Notes: generated from the letters alone by a model not told the origin. 64,000 bases of DNA from Trichlorobacter ammonificans (GCF_933509905.1 NZ_OW150024.1:1848001-1912000); one strand, 5' to 3'. Positions 9,085 to 19,339 are shown, numbered from the stretch's first letter. Numbers and translations: made by a program.

Positions 9085-10553
9085 TTGCCCGACAGGTGGC
9101 CGCGCTGCGACGCCAGGTGCTGGAGACCCTGCGGCACCACGCTCTCTGCGCCCCCGGCGACACCCTGATCGTGGCGGTTTCCGGCGGCGCCGATTCGGTG
9201 GCGCTGCTGGACCTGCTGGCCACGCTTCCCGATCTTCCCCTCTCCCTGGTGGTTGCGCACCTGAATCATTGCCTGCGCGGCGGAGAAAGTGATGGCGATG
9301 AGCGGTTTGTGGCAGAGCTGGCCGCTGCCCGTGGCTTCCCGTTTGAAACCTGCCGGGTGGATGTCCGCGCCCTGGCGGCGGAGCAGGGACGCTCCCTGGA
9401 GGAGGCGGGACGGGACGCCCGTTATGCCTTTTTCGACCGGCTGCGGCAGCAGTACGCCGCCGTAGCCGTCGCCACCGCCCACCACGCCGACGACCAGGCC
9501 GAAACCTTTTTGCTCCGCCTGTTGCGGGGGGCCGGCGGCAGCGGCCTGGGCTGCATGCCGTTCAGGAACGACCGCGCCGTCATCCGCCCCCTGCTGGAGG
9601 TGAGCCGCCGCGACCTGCTGCGCTACTTGCACGAACGGGGACTTGCCTGGCGGGAGGACAGCAGCAATCTTGACACCACCCTGTTGCGCAACCGGGTGCG
9701 CCATGAGCTTTTGCCGCTTTTGGAGACGTACAACCCGTCGGTGATGAAGCGACTGGCGTCAACCGCGTACTTGCTGCGTCAGGACGAGGAGTTGCTGGCC
9801 CGGCAGGTCGAGACGGTCTTCGCCGAATTGGTCCTCAGCGACGGCAGCGGTCTCGTGTTCGACGCCGCATCCTGCGGGTGTCAGCCGGAAGGGCTGCGCT
9901 TCCGGCTCTACCGGCGGGCGCTGGAACTGCTGACCCGCGACCTGCGTTGCTTCGACAGCACTCATATTCGGCAGCTTGACCGGCTGTTGCTGCACGGTGG
10001 CACCGGCGCACGGCTCCCCCTTCCCCGAGGTCTGGTCGCCATCAGAACCGCTGACGGCCTGGTACTCTCCCGCGCCGACGCCGCTTTGGCCTCCCCTCCC
10101 CGAGCGACCGAGATCACCGGCCCGGCCCGGTATGATCTCGGTAACGGCCTGAGTCTGCTGGTGGAACTGGCGGCCGTCGCACCGACATCGTCCGACGCCG
10201 ACGACAGTACAGCCCTGGTGGACCTCGATGCCGCTCCCTTTCCGTGGCAGGTACGCCCCCATGCACGCGACGATCGTCTCTCCCTGCCCGGCGGGGAGGG
10301 CAGCCGCAGCGTCGGGCGGCTCATGATCGACCGCAAGGTTCCCCGGCACCTGCGACCGCTGCTGCCACTGCTGCTGTCGGCTGACCAGCCGCTCTGGCTG
10401 GCGGGTGTCCGGCGCTCCGGCCACGCCCGCGTCACGGAGCGGACCGGTACCATCGCCAGAATCACCGTTGTCGGCCTGTGCCTCCGGCCGGCTGCCGGCA
10501 TACGCTCGCACCGGCGGGACGGTCCGGCCGAAGCGCCGTCAAAACTGTTGTGA
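9075..10553 (+). CDS. tilS: tRNA(Ile)-lysidine synthetase
   Basis: 492 residues. TilS converts C34 of the CAU-anticodon tRNA-Ile to lysidine, using ATP and lysine. The PP-loop SGGADS is at residues 36-41. It is followed by the family motifs AHLNHCLRG, ATAHHADDQAET and the tRNA-recognition stretch REDSSNLDTTLLRNRVRHELL. The C-terminal TilS domains are present but less conserved. The ATG at 9075 lies inside the last codons of corA. The frame extends upstream to 8994 within corA, but only the internal ATG gives a normal N-terminus. ftsH follows, a common arrangement in bacteria. Confidence 0.93.
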   Translation: MALIARQVAALRRQVLETLRHHALCAPGDTLIVAVSGGADSVALLDLLATLPDLPLSLVVAHLNHCLRGGESDGDERFVAELAAARGFPFETCRVDVRALAAEQGRSLEEAGRDARYAFFDRLRQQYAAVAVATAHHADDQAETFLLRLLRGAGGSGLGCMPFRNDRAVIRPLLEVSRRDLLRYLHERGLAWREDSSNLDTTLLRNRVRHELLPLLETYNPSVMKRLASTAYLLRQDEELLARQVETVFAELVLSDGSGLVFDAASCGCQPEGLRFRLYRRALELLTRDLRCFDSTHIRQLDRLLLHGGTGARLPLPRGLVAIRTADGLVLSRADAALASPPRATEITGPARYDLGNGLSLLVELAAVAPTSSDADDSTALVDLDAAPFPWQVRPHARDDRLSLPGGEGSRSVGRLMIDRKVPRHLRPLLPLLLSADQPLWLAGVRRSGHARVTERTGTIARITVVGLCLRPAAGIRSHRRDGPAEAPSKLL

Positions 10554-10574
10554 CACCGCCTTCTTTGTGATAAT
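10548..10574 (+). promoter_or_regulatory. Possible promoter upstream of ftsH
   Basis: TTGTGA (10548-10553, overlapping the tilS stop) is followed 15 bases later by GATAAT (10569-10574) in an unusually AT-rich patch. The spacing is short, so this is weak evidence for an internal promoter in the tilS-ftsH-folP transcript. Confidence 0.3.
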
Positions 10575-10612
10575 TATTCTTAATTTTCACCACTGGTGCA
10601 CCCACTCGTCAC

Positions 10613-10626
10613 GGAGGATGCTTTGA
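10613..10626 (+). promoter_or_regulatory. ftsH initiation region: Shine-Dalgarno, minimal ATG-CTT-TGA frame and TTG start
   Basis: GGAGG at 10613-10617 is immediately followed by ATG CTT TGA (10618-10626) in another frame. The ftsH start TTG is at 10623-10625, so the TGA of the two-codon frame overlaps it as TTGA. The Shine-Dalgarno sequence is five bases from TTG, the right distance for ftsH, and touches the ATG, which is too close. Hence TTG is taken as the start. Confidence 0.55.
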
Positions 10627-12515
10627 ATCAATTTTACAAAAATCTGGCCCTGTGGCTGGTCATCAGCCTGATGATGATCATGCTGTTCAACATGTTCCAG
10701 AAGCCGCGCGTGGTGGAAGACCGCCTGAGCTTCAGCGAACTGATGACTCTGGTTGACGAAGGCAAGGTGGCCAGTGTCGTGCTGCAGGGGAACGACGTTA
10801 CCGGCAAATATACGGCCAAGGACGGCAAGGAGAAGCAATTCCGCACCTACAAGCCGACCTTTGATGCCGACCTGACCGAAAAGCTGCTGGACAAGAAGGT
10901 TACCATCCAGGCCAAGCCGGAGGAGGAGCGCTTCTCCTGGTTCTCCATCTTCATTTCCTGGTTCCCGCTGCTCCTGCTGGTGGGGATCTGGATCTTCTTC
11001 ATGCGCCAGATGCAGATGGGGGGCGGCAAGGCCATGTCCTTCGGCAAGAGCCGCGCCAAGCTGCTGACCGAATCCCAGGGCAAGGTCACCTTCGAGGATG
11101 TGGCCGGCATCGAGGAGGCCAAGGAGGAACTGCAGGAGATCATCGCCTTTCTGAAGGAGCCGAAAAAGTTCACCGCCCTGGGGGGCAAAATCCCCAAGGG
11201 GGTGCTGCTGGTGGGACCGCCGGGCACCGGCAAGACCCTGCTGGCCCGTGCCGTGGCCGGTGAGGCCGGGGTGCCGTTCTTCTCCATCTCCGGTTCCGAC
11301 TTCGTGGAGATGTTCGTCGGCGTCGGCGCCAGCCGGGTGCGGGACCTGTTCATGCAGGGGAAGAAGAACGCCCCCTGCATCATCTTCATCGACGAGATTG
11401 ACGCTGTGGGACGACATCGCGGCGCCGGCATGGGGGGCGGTCACGACGAGCGGGAACAGACCCTGAACCAGCTCCTGGTGGAGATGGACGGGTTCGAGTC
11501 CAACGAAGGAGTGATCCTGATCGCCGCCACCAACCGTCCCGACGTGCTTGACCCGGCCCTGCTGCGTCCCGGCCGCTTCGACCGCCAGGTGGTGGTCCCC
11601 CGTCCCGACGTCAAGGGGCGGGAACAGATCCTCACGGTCCATGCCAAGAAAGTGCCGCTCACGCCGGAAGTGGACCTGGCCATCGTTGCCCGGGGCACCC
11701 CCGGTTTCTCCGGCGCCGACCTGGCTAACCTGGTGAACGAGGCGGCACTGCTGGCAGCCCGTCAGGACAAGACCTCCGTGGACATGAAGGATCTCGACGC
11801 TGCCAAGGACAAGGTGCTGATGGGTGCGGAGCGGCGCAGCATGGTCATCTCCGACGAGGAGAAGAACAGCACCGCCTACCACGAAGCGGGCCATACGCTG
11901 GTGGCCAAGATGGTACCGGGCAGCGATCCGGTGCACAAGGTCTCCATCATCCCCCGCGGCCGTGCCCTGGGGGTCACCATGCAGCTGCCGATTGAGGACA
12001 AGCACAGCTACAACCGCGAATCCCTGCTGGGCCGCATCGCCGTGCTGATGGGGGGCCGGGCCGCCGAGGAACTGATCTTCAAGACCTTCACCACCGGCGC
12101 CGGCAACGACATCGAGCGGGCAACGGAAATGGCCCGCAAGATGGTCTGCGAATGGGGTATGAGCGACCGGATGGGGCCGGTGTCCTTCGGCAAGAAGGAC
12201 GAGTCCATTTTCCTGGGCCGCGAGATGGCCATGCACAAGAACTTCAGCGAAGAGACCGCCCAGAAGATCGATGACGAAATCAAGCGGATCGTTGACGAGA
12301 GTTACGACCGGGCCCTCACCATCCTGAAGGATCACGAGGACGCACTGCACCGCCTGGCCACCTGCCTGGTGGAGAAGGAAAACCTGACCGGCACCGAAGT
12401 GGACGAGATCATCGCCGGCACCGCGCCGGCCTGTAGCGGCAGGAAGGCCATGGATGAAGCGAACGGCGAAACGACAGCCGGCGACGCACCGAAGCCGGTG
12501 GATATTCAGGCGTGA
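10623..12515 (+). CDS. ftsH: ATP-dependent zinc metalloprotease FtsH
   Basis: 630-residue membrane AAA+ protease that degrades membrane and short-lived regulatory proteins. Two membrane helices (about 8-24 and 108-126) flank a periplasmic domain. Walker A GPPGTGKT is at 198-205, Walker B IIFIDEID at 253-260, the second region of homology follows at [19 protein letters not shown], and the zinc site HEAGH is at 420-424. The C-terminus is short. The TTG start gives [11 protein letters not shown], a sensible cytoplasmic leader; the ATG-like extension to 10596 lacks a ribosome site. Its stop overlaps the folP GTG (GTGA), so the two are coupled. Confidence 0.95.
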   Translation: MNQFYKNLALWLVISLMMIMLFNMFQKPRVVEDRLSFSELMTLVDEGKVASVVLQGNDVTGKYTAKDGKEKQFRTYKPTFDADLTEKLLDKKVTIQAKPEEERFSWFSIFISWFPLLLLVGIWIFFMRQMQMGGGKAMSFGKSRAKLLTESQGKVTFEDVAGIEEAKEELQEIIAFLKEPKKFTALGGKIPKGVLLVGPPGTGKTLLARAVAGEAGVPFFSISGSDFVEMFVGVGASRVRDLFMQGKKNAPCIIFIDEIDAVGRHRGAGMGGGHDEREQTLNQLLVEMDGFESNEGVILIAATNRPDVLDPALLRPGRFDRQVVVPRPDVKGREQILTVHAKKVPLTPEVDLAIVARGTPGFSGADLANLVNEAALLAARQDKTSVDMKDLDAAKDKVLMGAERRSMVISDEEKNSTAYHEAGHTLVAKMVPGSDPVHKVSIIPRGRALGVTMQLPIEDKHSYNRESLLGRIAVLMGGRAAEELIFKTFTTGAGNDIERATEMARKMVCEWGMSDRMGPVSFGKKDESIFLGREMAMHKNFSEETAQKIDDEIKRIVDESYDRALTILKDHEDALHRLATCLVEKENLTGTEVDEIIAGTAPACSGRKAMDEANGETTAGDAPKPVDIQA

Positions 12516-13729
12516 CTGAGCAGGATCGGGAGCGCAGCATCCGGCTGCTGGAACTGCGCACCCCCGATGAAGCCCGCCGGGAGCTTGAGCGGATCGGCGT
12601 CGATCCGGCCGGCATCGCCCGGATGCTTCCCAAGCTGGCTTTCATGCCGGTCCTGCTCCCCGGCGTGCGGGCTGCCGCCGCCAACATCATCAAACAGGAG
12701 ATGCTCTCCCTGGGCGGGGATGCGGCGGTGGCACGGGGCACCGTGGCCTGCAGCATTGCCGTCACCGACGTCCTGCTGATCGGCAGCCGCCGCCAGCTCA
12801 CGGCGCTCTGCACCAAACTGAAGGCCCAGCCGTTCGGGCTGGCGGCCCTTGCCGACCGGCTGACACAGCTATTGGACACCACCAGAGCGCGGGAACGGTT
12901 CTGGCAGACCTCCCGCCGCCGCATTCCCCTGGAACGGCCGCTGATCATGGGCATTCTCAACGTCACGCCGGACTCCTTTTCCGACGGCGGACGTTTCAAC
13001 GATCCGGACCGGGCCGTGGAGCAGGCGTTGCAGCTTGAGGCCGAGGGGGCCGATCTGATCGACATCGGCGCCGAGAGCACCCGCCCCGGAGCGCCGCCCG
13101 TTCCTGCGGCGGAGGAAATCCGCCGCCTGGTACCGGTACTGGAGCGGCTGGCCGGACAGGTGACCGTACCGATTTCCGTGGATACCTGGAAGGCTTCCGT
13201 GGCTGCCGCCGCCTGCAGCGCCGGGGCGGAGATCATCAACGACATCAGCGGCCTCACCTTCGACCCGGCCATGGCCGCCACCGCTGCCGCCTGCAATGCC
13301 GGGGTGGTGTTGATGCACACCCGGGGTACGCCGCAAACCATGCAGCAGGATACGCACTACGAGGATCTGATGGGCGAGCTGGCCGAGGCCCTGGCTGCGG
13401 CGGTTCGACGTGCCTGCAGCGCAGGAATCGCCCCGGAGCGGATCGTGCTGGACCCCGGCATCGGCTTTGCCAAAAGCAGGCAGGGTAACCTTGAGATCCT
13501 GCGCCGGCTGGGTGAATTGACCGCCCTGGGCTACCCGCTCCTGGTGGGTAGTTCCCGCAAGTCGTTCATCGGTGCCGTGCTCGGGAAACCGGACCCACGG
13601 GACCGGCTCTTCGGCACCGCTGCCACCGTGGCACTGGCGGTGGCGGCCGGCGCGCAGATCCTGCGGGTCCATGACGTTGCCGCCATGGGGGATGTGGCCC
13701 GGATGAGCCGGGCGATCTGCGCCCCCTAG
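12512..13729 (+). CDS. folP: Dihydropteroate synthase with N-terminal extension
   Basis: Condenses 6-hydroxymethyl-dihydropterin pyrophosphate with p-aminobenzoate in folate synthesis. The synthase domain starts near residue 140. All its signatures are present: [17 protein letters not shown] (144-160), [46 protein letters not shown] and [10 protein letters not shown]. About 135 residues come before it, compared with a usual total length of 270-285. This N-terminal domain is rich in alanine, leucine and arginine and I do not recognise it. The start is a GTG overlapping the ftsH stop. Confidence 0.93.
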   Translation: MTEQDRERSIRLLELRTPDEARRELERIGVDPAGIARMLPKLAFMPVLLPGVRAAAANIIKQEMLSLGGDAAVARGTVACSIAVTDVLLIGSRRQLTALCTKLKAQPFGLAALADRLTQLLDTTRARERFWQTSRRRIPLERPLIMGILNVTPDSFSDGGRFNDPDRAVEQALQLEAEGADLIDIGAESTRPGAPPVPAAEEIRRLVPVLERLAGQVTVPISVDTWKASVAAAACSAGAEIINDISGLTFDPAMAATAAACNAGVVLMHTRGTPQTMQQDTHYEDLMGELAEALAAAVRRACSAGIAPERIVLDPGIGFAKSRQGNLEILRRLGELTALGYPLLVGSSRKSFIGAVLGKPDPRDRLFGTAATVALAVAAGAQILRVHDVAAMGDVARMSRAICAP

Positions 13730-13751
13730 AGCGGCATCCCGCGACAGTGCT

Positions 13752-14534
13752 TTGAAAATCCAGACAATCCGGGCCGCCATGACTCCACCCCTCGACATAT
13801 CGGGGCTTGTCGACAGCCTGCTGCTGACCGTGCTGGTCTGCGGCTTTTCGCTGCTGATCAGACGGGACGTCACCCTGCGCCTGCTGGTGGTGCTGTCGGT
13901 GCTGCTGGTCTGTTCCATTGTGGCCCGGTTCGCCGCCCTCCCTCCCCTGATCCGGGTGATGGATGCCATTTTCTTCTCGGTGCCGGTGGTGCTGGCCGTC
14001 ATCTTTCAACAGGACCTGCGCCGCAGCCTGCTGGCCTTGGGAAGCAGACAAAAGCTCTCCGCCGTTTCCGTCGACGATATTACCGAAATGACTGACGAAA
14101 TTCTCAAGGCGCTCGCCTCGCTGGCAAGCCGGCATATCGGCGCCCTGATCGTGCTGGTACGACGGCATCCGGTTGAACACCTGCTGCAGGTGGGGACTGA
14201 CATCGACGCCAAGGTGACCAGCGAACTGCTGGATTCGATCTTTCTGCCCTACTCTCCCATCCATGACGGAGCGGTTATCATCAATCAGGGCAAGATCACC
14301 CGGGCCGGCTGCCTGCTCCCCCTGTCCCACAATCCGGATATCGCCAAGAGTTTCGGCACCCGCCACCGGGCAGCCTTGGGGCTGTCCGAAGCCACCGACG
14401 CCCTGGTGCTGGTGGTATCGGAGGAGACCGGCAAGATTTCCTGCGTCCATGACGCCCGGATCACCTACGACATCGACCTGGCCGACCTGAAGCGGCTGGT
14501 GCGGAAATCGCTGGAGCTGCAGCATGCTGCCTGA
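13752..14534 (+). CDS. cdaA: Diadenylate cyclase CdaA (c-di-AMP synthase)
   Basis: 260 residues. CdaA makes the second messenger c-di-AMP at the inner membrane. Hydrophobic segments lie at about 20-36, 43-60 and 72-85. The DAC domain carries both catalytic motifs: DGA at 172-174 in SPIHDGAVII and RHR at 204-206 in GTRHRAALG. The start could be TTG at 13752 or ATG at 13779; neither has a good Shine-Dalgarno sequence, and both leave the first helix intact. The gene lies between folP and glmM, the standard context. The usual partner ybbR (cdaR) is missing; only 33 bases separate this stop from glmM. Confidence 0.92.
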   Translation: MKIQTIRAAMTPPLDISGLVDSLLLTVLVCGFSLLIRRDVTLRLLVVLSVLLVCSIVARFAALPPLIRVMDAIFFSVPVVLAVIFQQDLRRSLLALGSRQKLSAVSVDDITEMTDEILKALASLASRHIGALIVLVRRHPVEHLLQVGTDIDAKVTSELLDSIFLPYSPIHDGAVIINQGKITRAGCLLPLSHNPDIAKSFGTRHRAALGLSEATDALVLVVSEETGKISCVHDARITYDIDLADLKRLVRKSLELQHAA

Positions 14535-14567
14535 CCCAATCCACACAAAGTACAAAGGAGTACGCGC

Positions 14568-15923
14568 GTGAAAAAACTGTTCGGCACCGACGGCGTACGG
14601 GGAGTGGCCAACATCCATCCCATGACCACCGAAACCGCCATGCACCTGGGCCGGGCCGCGGCCTACATTTTCAAGAGCAGCCACGGCCGGCGGCACCGCA
14701 TTGTCATCGGTAAGGACACCCGTTTGTCCGGCTACATGCTGGAGAGCGCCCTGGTGGCCGGCATCTGTTCCATGGGGGTGGATGTGCTGCTGGTGGGGCC
14801 ACTGCCCACCCCCGGCATCGCCAACATTACCCGCACCATGCGGGCCGATGCCGGGGTGGTCATCTCCGCCTCCCACAATCCCTTTCAGGATAACGGCATC
14901 AAGTTCTTCTCCGCCGACGGCTTCAAGCTGCCGGACGATATCGAGAAGGAGATCGAGAACCTGATCGGCTGCGACCACTTGGCTTCCCTGCGTCCGACGG
15001 CCCGTGAGGTGGGTAAGGCCTACCGGATTGACGACGCCGCCGGCCGCTACATCGTCTTCCTGAAGAACACCTTCCCGGCGGACCTGGACCTGTCCGGCAT
15101 GAAAATCGTGCTGGACTGCGCCAATGGCGCCGCCTACAAAGTGGCGCCGGCGGTCTTCGAAGAACTGGGGGCGGAAGTGATCCTGCTGGGGGCCACCCCC
15201 AACGGCACCAACATCAACGCCGGCTGCGGCTCCCTCCACCCGGAGGTGATCAGCAAGGCGGTCAAGGCCAATGCAGCCGATATCGGCATCGCGCTGGACG
15301 GCGACGCCGACCGGGTGATCGTCTGCGACGAGTACGGCAACGAGGTGAACGGCGATCAGATCATGGCGATCTGTGCCACGGACATGCTGGCCCGCAACCA
15401 GTTGAATCACAAGACCCTGGTGGCCACGGTGATGAGCAACATGGGCCTGGATATCGCCCTGCGCCGTGCCGGCGGCTCCATTGTCAAGACTGCGGTGGGG
15501 GACCGGTACGTGGTGGAAGAAATGCGCCGGGGGGGCTACAATCTGGGGGGTGAGCAGTCCGGCCACCTGATTTTCCTGGACTGCAGCACCACCGGCGACG
15601 GCGTGCTGGCCGCACTGCAACTGCTGGCCATTGTCCGACGCACGCAGAAGCCGCTTTCCGAGCTGGCCGGGGTGATGACCTCTCTGCCCCAGGTACTGGT
15701 CAACGTCCGCGTCAAGCAACGCACCGACATCATGAGCATCCCCAGCATAGCCACTGCCATCGGTGGGGTGGAAGAAAAACTGGGCAGCAACGGTCGGGTG
15801 CTGATCCGCTACTCCGGCACCGAACCGCTGCTGCGGATCATGCTGGAAGGCCCCGACAACGGCGAGATCACCGCCTGGGCAAACGAGATCGCCGAGCTGG
15901 TGAAGAACGAGATTGGAGAGTAG
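14568..15923 (+). CDS. glmM: Phosphoglucosamine mutase
   Basis: 451 residues. Interconverts glucosamine-6-phosphate and glucosamine-1-phosphate for UDP-GlcNAc synthesis. The phosphoserine is S102 in [13 protein letters not shown]. The metal loop DGDADR, the sugar-binding GGEQSGH and the phosphate-binding [10 protein letters not shown] motifs are present in order. The GTG start has AAAGGAG eight to nine bases upstream. GlmM and CdaA are known to interact in Gram-positive bacteria, and their adjacency here fits a link between c-di-AMP and wall-precursor synthesis. Confidence 0.96.
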   Translation: MKKLFGTDGVRGVANIHPMTTETAMHLGRAAAYIFKSSHGRRHRIVIGKDTRLSGYMLESALVAGICSMGVDVLLVGPLPTPGIANITRTMRADAGVVISASHNPFQDNGIKFFSADGFKLPDDIEKEIENLIGCDHLASLRPTAREVGKAYRIDDAAGRYIVFLKNTFPADLDLSGMKIVLDCANGAAYKVAPAVFEELGAEVILLGATPNGTNINAGCGSLHPEVISKAVKANAADIGIALDGDADRVIVCDEYGNEVNGDQIMAICATDMLARNQLNHKTLVATVMSNMGLDIALRRAGGSIVKTAVGDRYVVEEMRRGGYNLGGEQSGHLIFLDCSTTGDGVLAALQLLAIVRRTQKPLSELAGVMTSLPQVLVNVRVKQRTDIMSIPSIATAIGGVEEKLGSNGRVLIRYSGTEPLLRIMLEGPDNGEITAWANEIAELVKNEIGE

Positions 15924-15928
15924 AAGCA

Positions 15929-16648
15929 ATGGCAAAACTGGGATTGAACGTGGATCATGTAGCAACCGTACGTCAGGCCCGGGGCGGCACGGAGCCGGAC
16001 CCGGTCACCGCCGCAGCCATCGGTGAGCTGGCCGGAGCCGAGGGGATTACCGTCCATCTGCGTGAGGATCGCCGTCATATCCAGGATCGTGACCTGGAAA
16101 TCCTGCGCCGTACCGTGCAGACCAAGCTGAACCTGGAAATGGCCGCCACCGGCGAAATGGTGAGCATCGCCCGCCGCGTGCAGCCGGAACAGTGCACCCT
16201 GGTGCCGGAAAAGCGCCAGGAACTGACCACCGAGGGGGGGCTGGACGTTATCGGCAACCGGAGCATCATCGAGGCGGCAGTGCGCGAACTGCGCGAAGCC
16301 GGCATCATCGTCTCCCTGTTCGTCGATCCCGATCCCGACCAGATTCGTGCTTCCCGGGACTGCGGCGCCGACGCCATCGAGATTCACACCGGCAGCTACG
16401 CCGAAGCACGCGCTGCCGCGACGCAGCAGCGGGAACTGGCATCGATCCGCCAGGCTGTGACCCTCGGCAACGAACTGGGGCTGACGGTCCATGCCGGCCA
16501 TGGCCTGAATTACGTCAACATCATCCCCCTGGCCGGCATGCAGGGGATCGAAGAGTTCAATATCGGGCACAGCATCATCTCGCGAGCGATGCTGGTGGGA
16601 CTCGATCGCGCCGTACGGGAGATGGCGGCACTGCTTAAACACCCCTGA
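15929..16648 (+). CDS. pdxJ: Pyridoxine 5'-phosphate synthase
   Basis: 239 residues. PdxJ joins 1-deoxy-D-xylulose 5-phosphate with 3-amino-2-oxopropyl phosphate to form pyridoxine phosphate in the DXP-dependent vitamin B6 route. The family signatures [50 protein letters not shown] and HAGHGLNY are complete. GGAGAG overlaps the glmM stop region and serves as the ribosome site. The dxs gene lies about 43 kb away in this window. A terminator follows the gene. Confidence 0.96.
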   Translation: MAKLGLNVDHVATVRQARGGTEPDPVTAAAIGELAGAEGITVHLREDRRHIQDRDLEILRRTVQTKLNLEMAATGEMVSIARRVQPEQCTLVPEKRQELTTEGGLDVIGNRSIIEAAVRELREAGIIVSLFVDPDPDQIRASRDCGADAIEIHTGSYAEARAAATQQRELASIRQAVTLGNELGLTVHAGHGLNYVNIIPLAGMQGIEEFNIGHSIISRAMLVGLDRAVREMAALLKHP

Positions 16649-16673
16649 TCCGGCTGAAGCTGGTGATGCGAAC

Positions 16674-16708
16674 GGGCAGCCGCGCCGCTAGGTGGTTGCC
16701 CTCTTTTT
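16674..16708 (+). terminator. Intrinsic terminator after pdxJ
   Basis: GGGCAGCC (16674-16681) pairs with GGTTGCCC (16694-16701) through eight base pairs including one G-U, with a 12-base loop, and is followed by TCTTTTT. It closes the ftsH-to-pdxJ transcript. Confidence 0.75.
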
Positions 16709-16721
16709 ATGGCTTCCCGCA

Positions 16722-16751
16722 TTGACATTCTGCGAGGCCGAAGCTTATAGT
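16722..16751 (+). promoter_or_regulatory. Sigma-70 promoter for apgM
   Basis: TTGACA (16722-16727) and TATAGT (16746-16751) are separated by 18 bases. The site lies just after the pdxJ terminator and 35 bases before the apgM ATG. Confidence 0.78.
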
Positions 16752-16785
16752 ATATGAATAATTCAATACATTCGGAAGGGCAGTC

Positions 16786-17988
16786 ATGAAGATTCTCATC
16801 CTTCTGGGCGACGGCATGTCCGATCTGCCCATTGCAGAACTCGGCAACAAAACCCCTCTACAGGCGGCACAGACCCCCCATATGGACCGTATGGCCGCCA
16901 ACGGCCTGATGGGCCTGGCCCACACCGTGCCAGCAGGGCTTCCCCCGGGCAGCGACGTGGCCAACCTGTCGGTCTTCGGCTACGATCCCCGCACCTGCTA
17001 CACCGGCCGCTCCCCCCTGGAAGCGCTGAGCATGGGAATTTCTCTGGGCCCCGACGATGTGGCGTTCCGCATGAATATGGTCACCCTTGATCCGCGGGGC
17101 GGTAAAGTCTACATGGAGGATTTCTCAGCCGGACATATCGGCAGCGACGAGTCGCACCAGCTGGTGGCGGCCCTGCAGCAGGAGCTGGGCAACGAGCGCT
17201 TTCAGTTCTTCCCCGGTGTCGGCTACCGTCATCTGATGGTCTGGCGGGGCGGTAAGGATACGATGAAGGCGGTCCCTCCCCACGATATCAGCGGCAAGCC
17301 GATCCTCGGCCACCTGCCGACCGGTGACGGTGCCGACGAGCTGATCTGGCTGATGAACGCCGCCCAGATGGTGCTGCACACCCACCCGGTGAACCGTGCA
17401 CGGAAAGAGCGCGGTGAGCTGCCGGCCAACGCGGTCTGGCTCTGGGGGCACGGCAAAACGCCGCAACTCACCTCCTACCGTGAAAAGTTCGGTCTGAGCG
17501 GGGCGGTGATCTCGGCCGTTGACCTGATCAAAGGGATCGGTGTCTGCGCCGGCCTGCAGGTGATCAACGTCCCCGGCGCCACCGGCTATATCGATACCAA
17601 CTACAAGGGGAAGGCGGAGGCGGCGCTCAGCGCCCTGGAGAAGCACGACTTCGTGTACGTGCATGTGGAAGCGCCGGACGAGGCTTCCCATAACGGCGAC
17701 CTGCAGCACAAAATTCAGGCCATCGAGGATTTCGACCGGCTGGTGGTGGGAACGGTGCTGGAGCAGGCGGGGCGGTTCGACGACCTTCGTATCCTCTGCT
17801 GCCCCGACCACCCCACCCCCATCGCTCTCAAGACCCACACCAGCGACCCGGTGCCGTTTGTCATCCACCGCCCCTCCGGTTCCACAGGGAACGGCGCGAC
17901 GGGTTATGATGAGATCCAGGCCAGGGGGACCGGGCTGGTGGTCGCGGAAGGGCACCACCTGATGGAGATGCTGCTGGCTGACACCTGA
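16786..17988 (+). CDS. apgM: Cofactor-independent phosphoglycerate mutase, archaeal type (ApgM)
   Basis: 400-residue member of the alkaline phosphatase superfamily. It interconverts 3- and 2-phosphoglycerate, with relatives once annotated as homoserine kinase. The N-terminal metal motif is ILLGDGMSD, the predicted serine nucleophile is S56 in PPGSDVANLSVFGYD, and the C-terminal metal motifs are HVEAPDEASHNGD and CCPDHPTP. GGAAGGG precedes the ATG. The gene is transcribed alone and converges on the signalling operon with only 13 bases between the two stops. Confidence 0.93.
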   Translation: MKILILLGDGMSDLPIAELGNKTPLQAAQTPHMDRMAANGLMGLAHTVPAGLPPGSDVANLSVFGYDPRTCYTGRSPLEALSMGISLGPDDVAFRMNMVTLDPRGGKVYMEDFSAGHIGSDESHQLVAALQQELGNERFQFFPGVGYRHLMVWRGGKDTMKAVPPHDISGKPILGHLPTGDGADELIWLMNAAQMVLHTHPVNRARKERGELPANAVWLWGHGKTPQLTSYREKFGLSGAVISAVDLIKGIGVCAGLQVINVPGATGYIDTNYKGKAEAALSALEKHDFVYVHVEAPDEASHNGDLQHKIQAIEDFDRLVVGTVLEQAGRFDDLRILCCPDHPTPIALKTHTSDPVPFVIHRPSGSTGNGATGYDEIQARGTGLVVAEGHHLMEMLLADT

Positions 17989-18001
17989 ACAGAGCCCCCG
18001 G

Positions 18002-19339
18002 TCAGGCTTTATCCTGCCGCACCGGCAGGGTAAAGCGGACCGTGGTCCCCTCCCCCGATGCGCTCTCAATCCAGATCCGTCCCCCCATCAACTCCACCAG
18101 CCGCTTGCACAGGGCAAGTCCCAGTCCCGTGCCGCCGTGGACCCGGGTGGTGGAACCGTCCGCCTGGGTAAACAGCTCGAAGATGCCGGCCTGCTGCTCC
18201 GCGCTGATACCGATCCCCTCGTCCCGCACGGTGAAGAGCAGGATTCCCCCTTCCGGCAGTTTATCGTAGGCCACCGTCACCACAACGGCTCCCTGTTCGC
18301 TGAACTTGCAGGCATTGGAGAGCAGACTGGCCAGTACCTGCGCCAGCCGGTTGCGGTCGGCCAGCACCGCTTCGGGCACTGCGCCGTCAATGGAAAAGGA
18401 AAGGGTCAATCCTTTCCGGTCAGCGCCGTAGCGGTACAACTGTTCAAGGGAGTCAAGCAGCTCCGGCAGGTGCAACGGCTGGTCAACCAGCACCAGGGCA
18501 TTGGATTCGATATCAGCCATGTCCAGGATATCGGCAATCAACGCCGTAAGATTTCTGGCGGACTGCCGCGCCATTTCAAGGTATTCCCTGCCATCGTGAC
18601 TGAGCGGTTCATCGGCAAGCAACTGGGTCGCGCCGATGATGCCGTTGAGTGGCGTACGCAGCTCATGACTCATGGTCTGCAGGAAGATGGTCTTGGCCTG
18701 CGCTGCCACCTCGGCGGCGATCCGCGCCCGCTGCAACTCCTCTTCCCGCCGCTTCAGCTCGGAAATATCGTTCACGAACGCATAGTAGTAATGCAGACTG
18801 CCGTCATCACGCATCTTGCGGTGCACGAACACCTGGACCGGCACCCGCCTGCCCGACTTATGCCGATATTCCTTTTTGTACTGCACCGGCTGACCGGTGC
18901 GGTTCAACTCATCCAAGGCCGCCTGCTCGATCAGCCACCACTCGGAAGGGGTCAACTCAGTGGCCCATTGAATGCGGGCAAGCTCTTCAGAGGTATAGCC
19001 GACCAACTCCTGAAACGCGCGGTTATGCAGGCCGATCAGACCGTCGGGATACCCCACGGCAAAGGGCTGGGAAGAATCCTCCAGCAAGCTGGAAAACTGG
19101 CGAATCCGGTCTTCCGCCGCCTCCAGCAGCTTCAGTTCATGCCGGACCAACAGAAACAGCAACAGGGCGGTGAAGGCAACATACAGCCATCCCTTGAACA
19201 GGGAAACCGTGTAGCGCAGATCGGGGTCCGTCACCAGAAGCCGTACCAGGGTATCGGAAAGGAGAATCCAGCCGATGCCGAAGAGGCAATAGATAAGTAC
19301 GACCCGCAGCGCTGCCTGCCGGTTGGTTATGCCGTTCAT
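18002..19339 (-). CDS. Membrane sensor histidine kinase with PAS domain
   Basis: 445 residues. Two membrane helices lie at about 11-29 and 47-65, with almost no periplasmic loop. A PAS domain follows (about 78-195, ending in the PAC-like YYYAFVNDISELKRREEE). Then comes HisKA with the phosphoacceptor H225 in MSHELRTPLNGII, and a HATPase with DEGIGI and GTGLGL. The H-box is of the common HPK1 kind, unlike the three kinases upstream in the operon. The ATG at 19339 overlaps the stop of the preceding response regulator (ATGA), so the pair is coupled and likely cognate. It is the last gene of the operon. Confidence 0.9.
   Translation of the reverse strand: MNGITNRQAALRVVLIYCLFGIGWILLSDTLVRLLVTDPDLRYTVSLFKGWLYVAFTALLLFLLVRHELKLLEAAEDRIRQFSSLLEDSSQPFAVGYPDGLIGLHNRAFQELVGYTSEELARIQWATELTPSEWWLIEQAALDELNRTGQPVQYKKEYRHKSGRRVPVQVFVHRKMRDDGSLHYYYAFVNDISELKRREEELQRARIAAEVAAQAKTIFLQTMSHELRTPLNGIIGATQLLADEPLSHDGREYLEMARQSARNLTALIADILDMADIESNALVLVDQPLHLPELLDSLEQLYRYGADRKGLTLSFSIDGAVPEAVLADRNRLAQVLASLLSNACKFSEQGAVVVTVAYDKLPEGGILLFTVRDEGIGISAEQQAGIFELFTQADGSTTRVHGGTGLGLALCKRLVELMGGRIWIESASGEGTTVRFTLPVRQDKA

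Noticed and set aside
11485-11505. tRNA T-loop-like sequence GGTTCGAGTCC
   Set aside because: Lies in the ftsH coding region and has no matching acceptor or anticodon arms.
13566-15965. 799-codon open frame on the minus strand across folP, cdaA and glmM
   Set aside because: It is antisense to three clear genes with all family motifs; long antisense frames arise from high GC at third codon positions.
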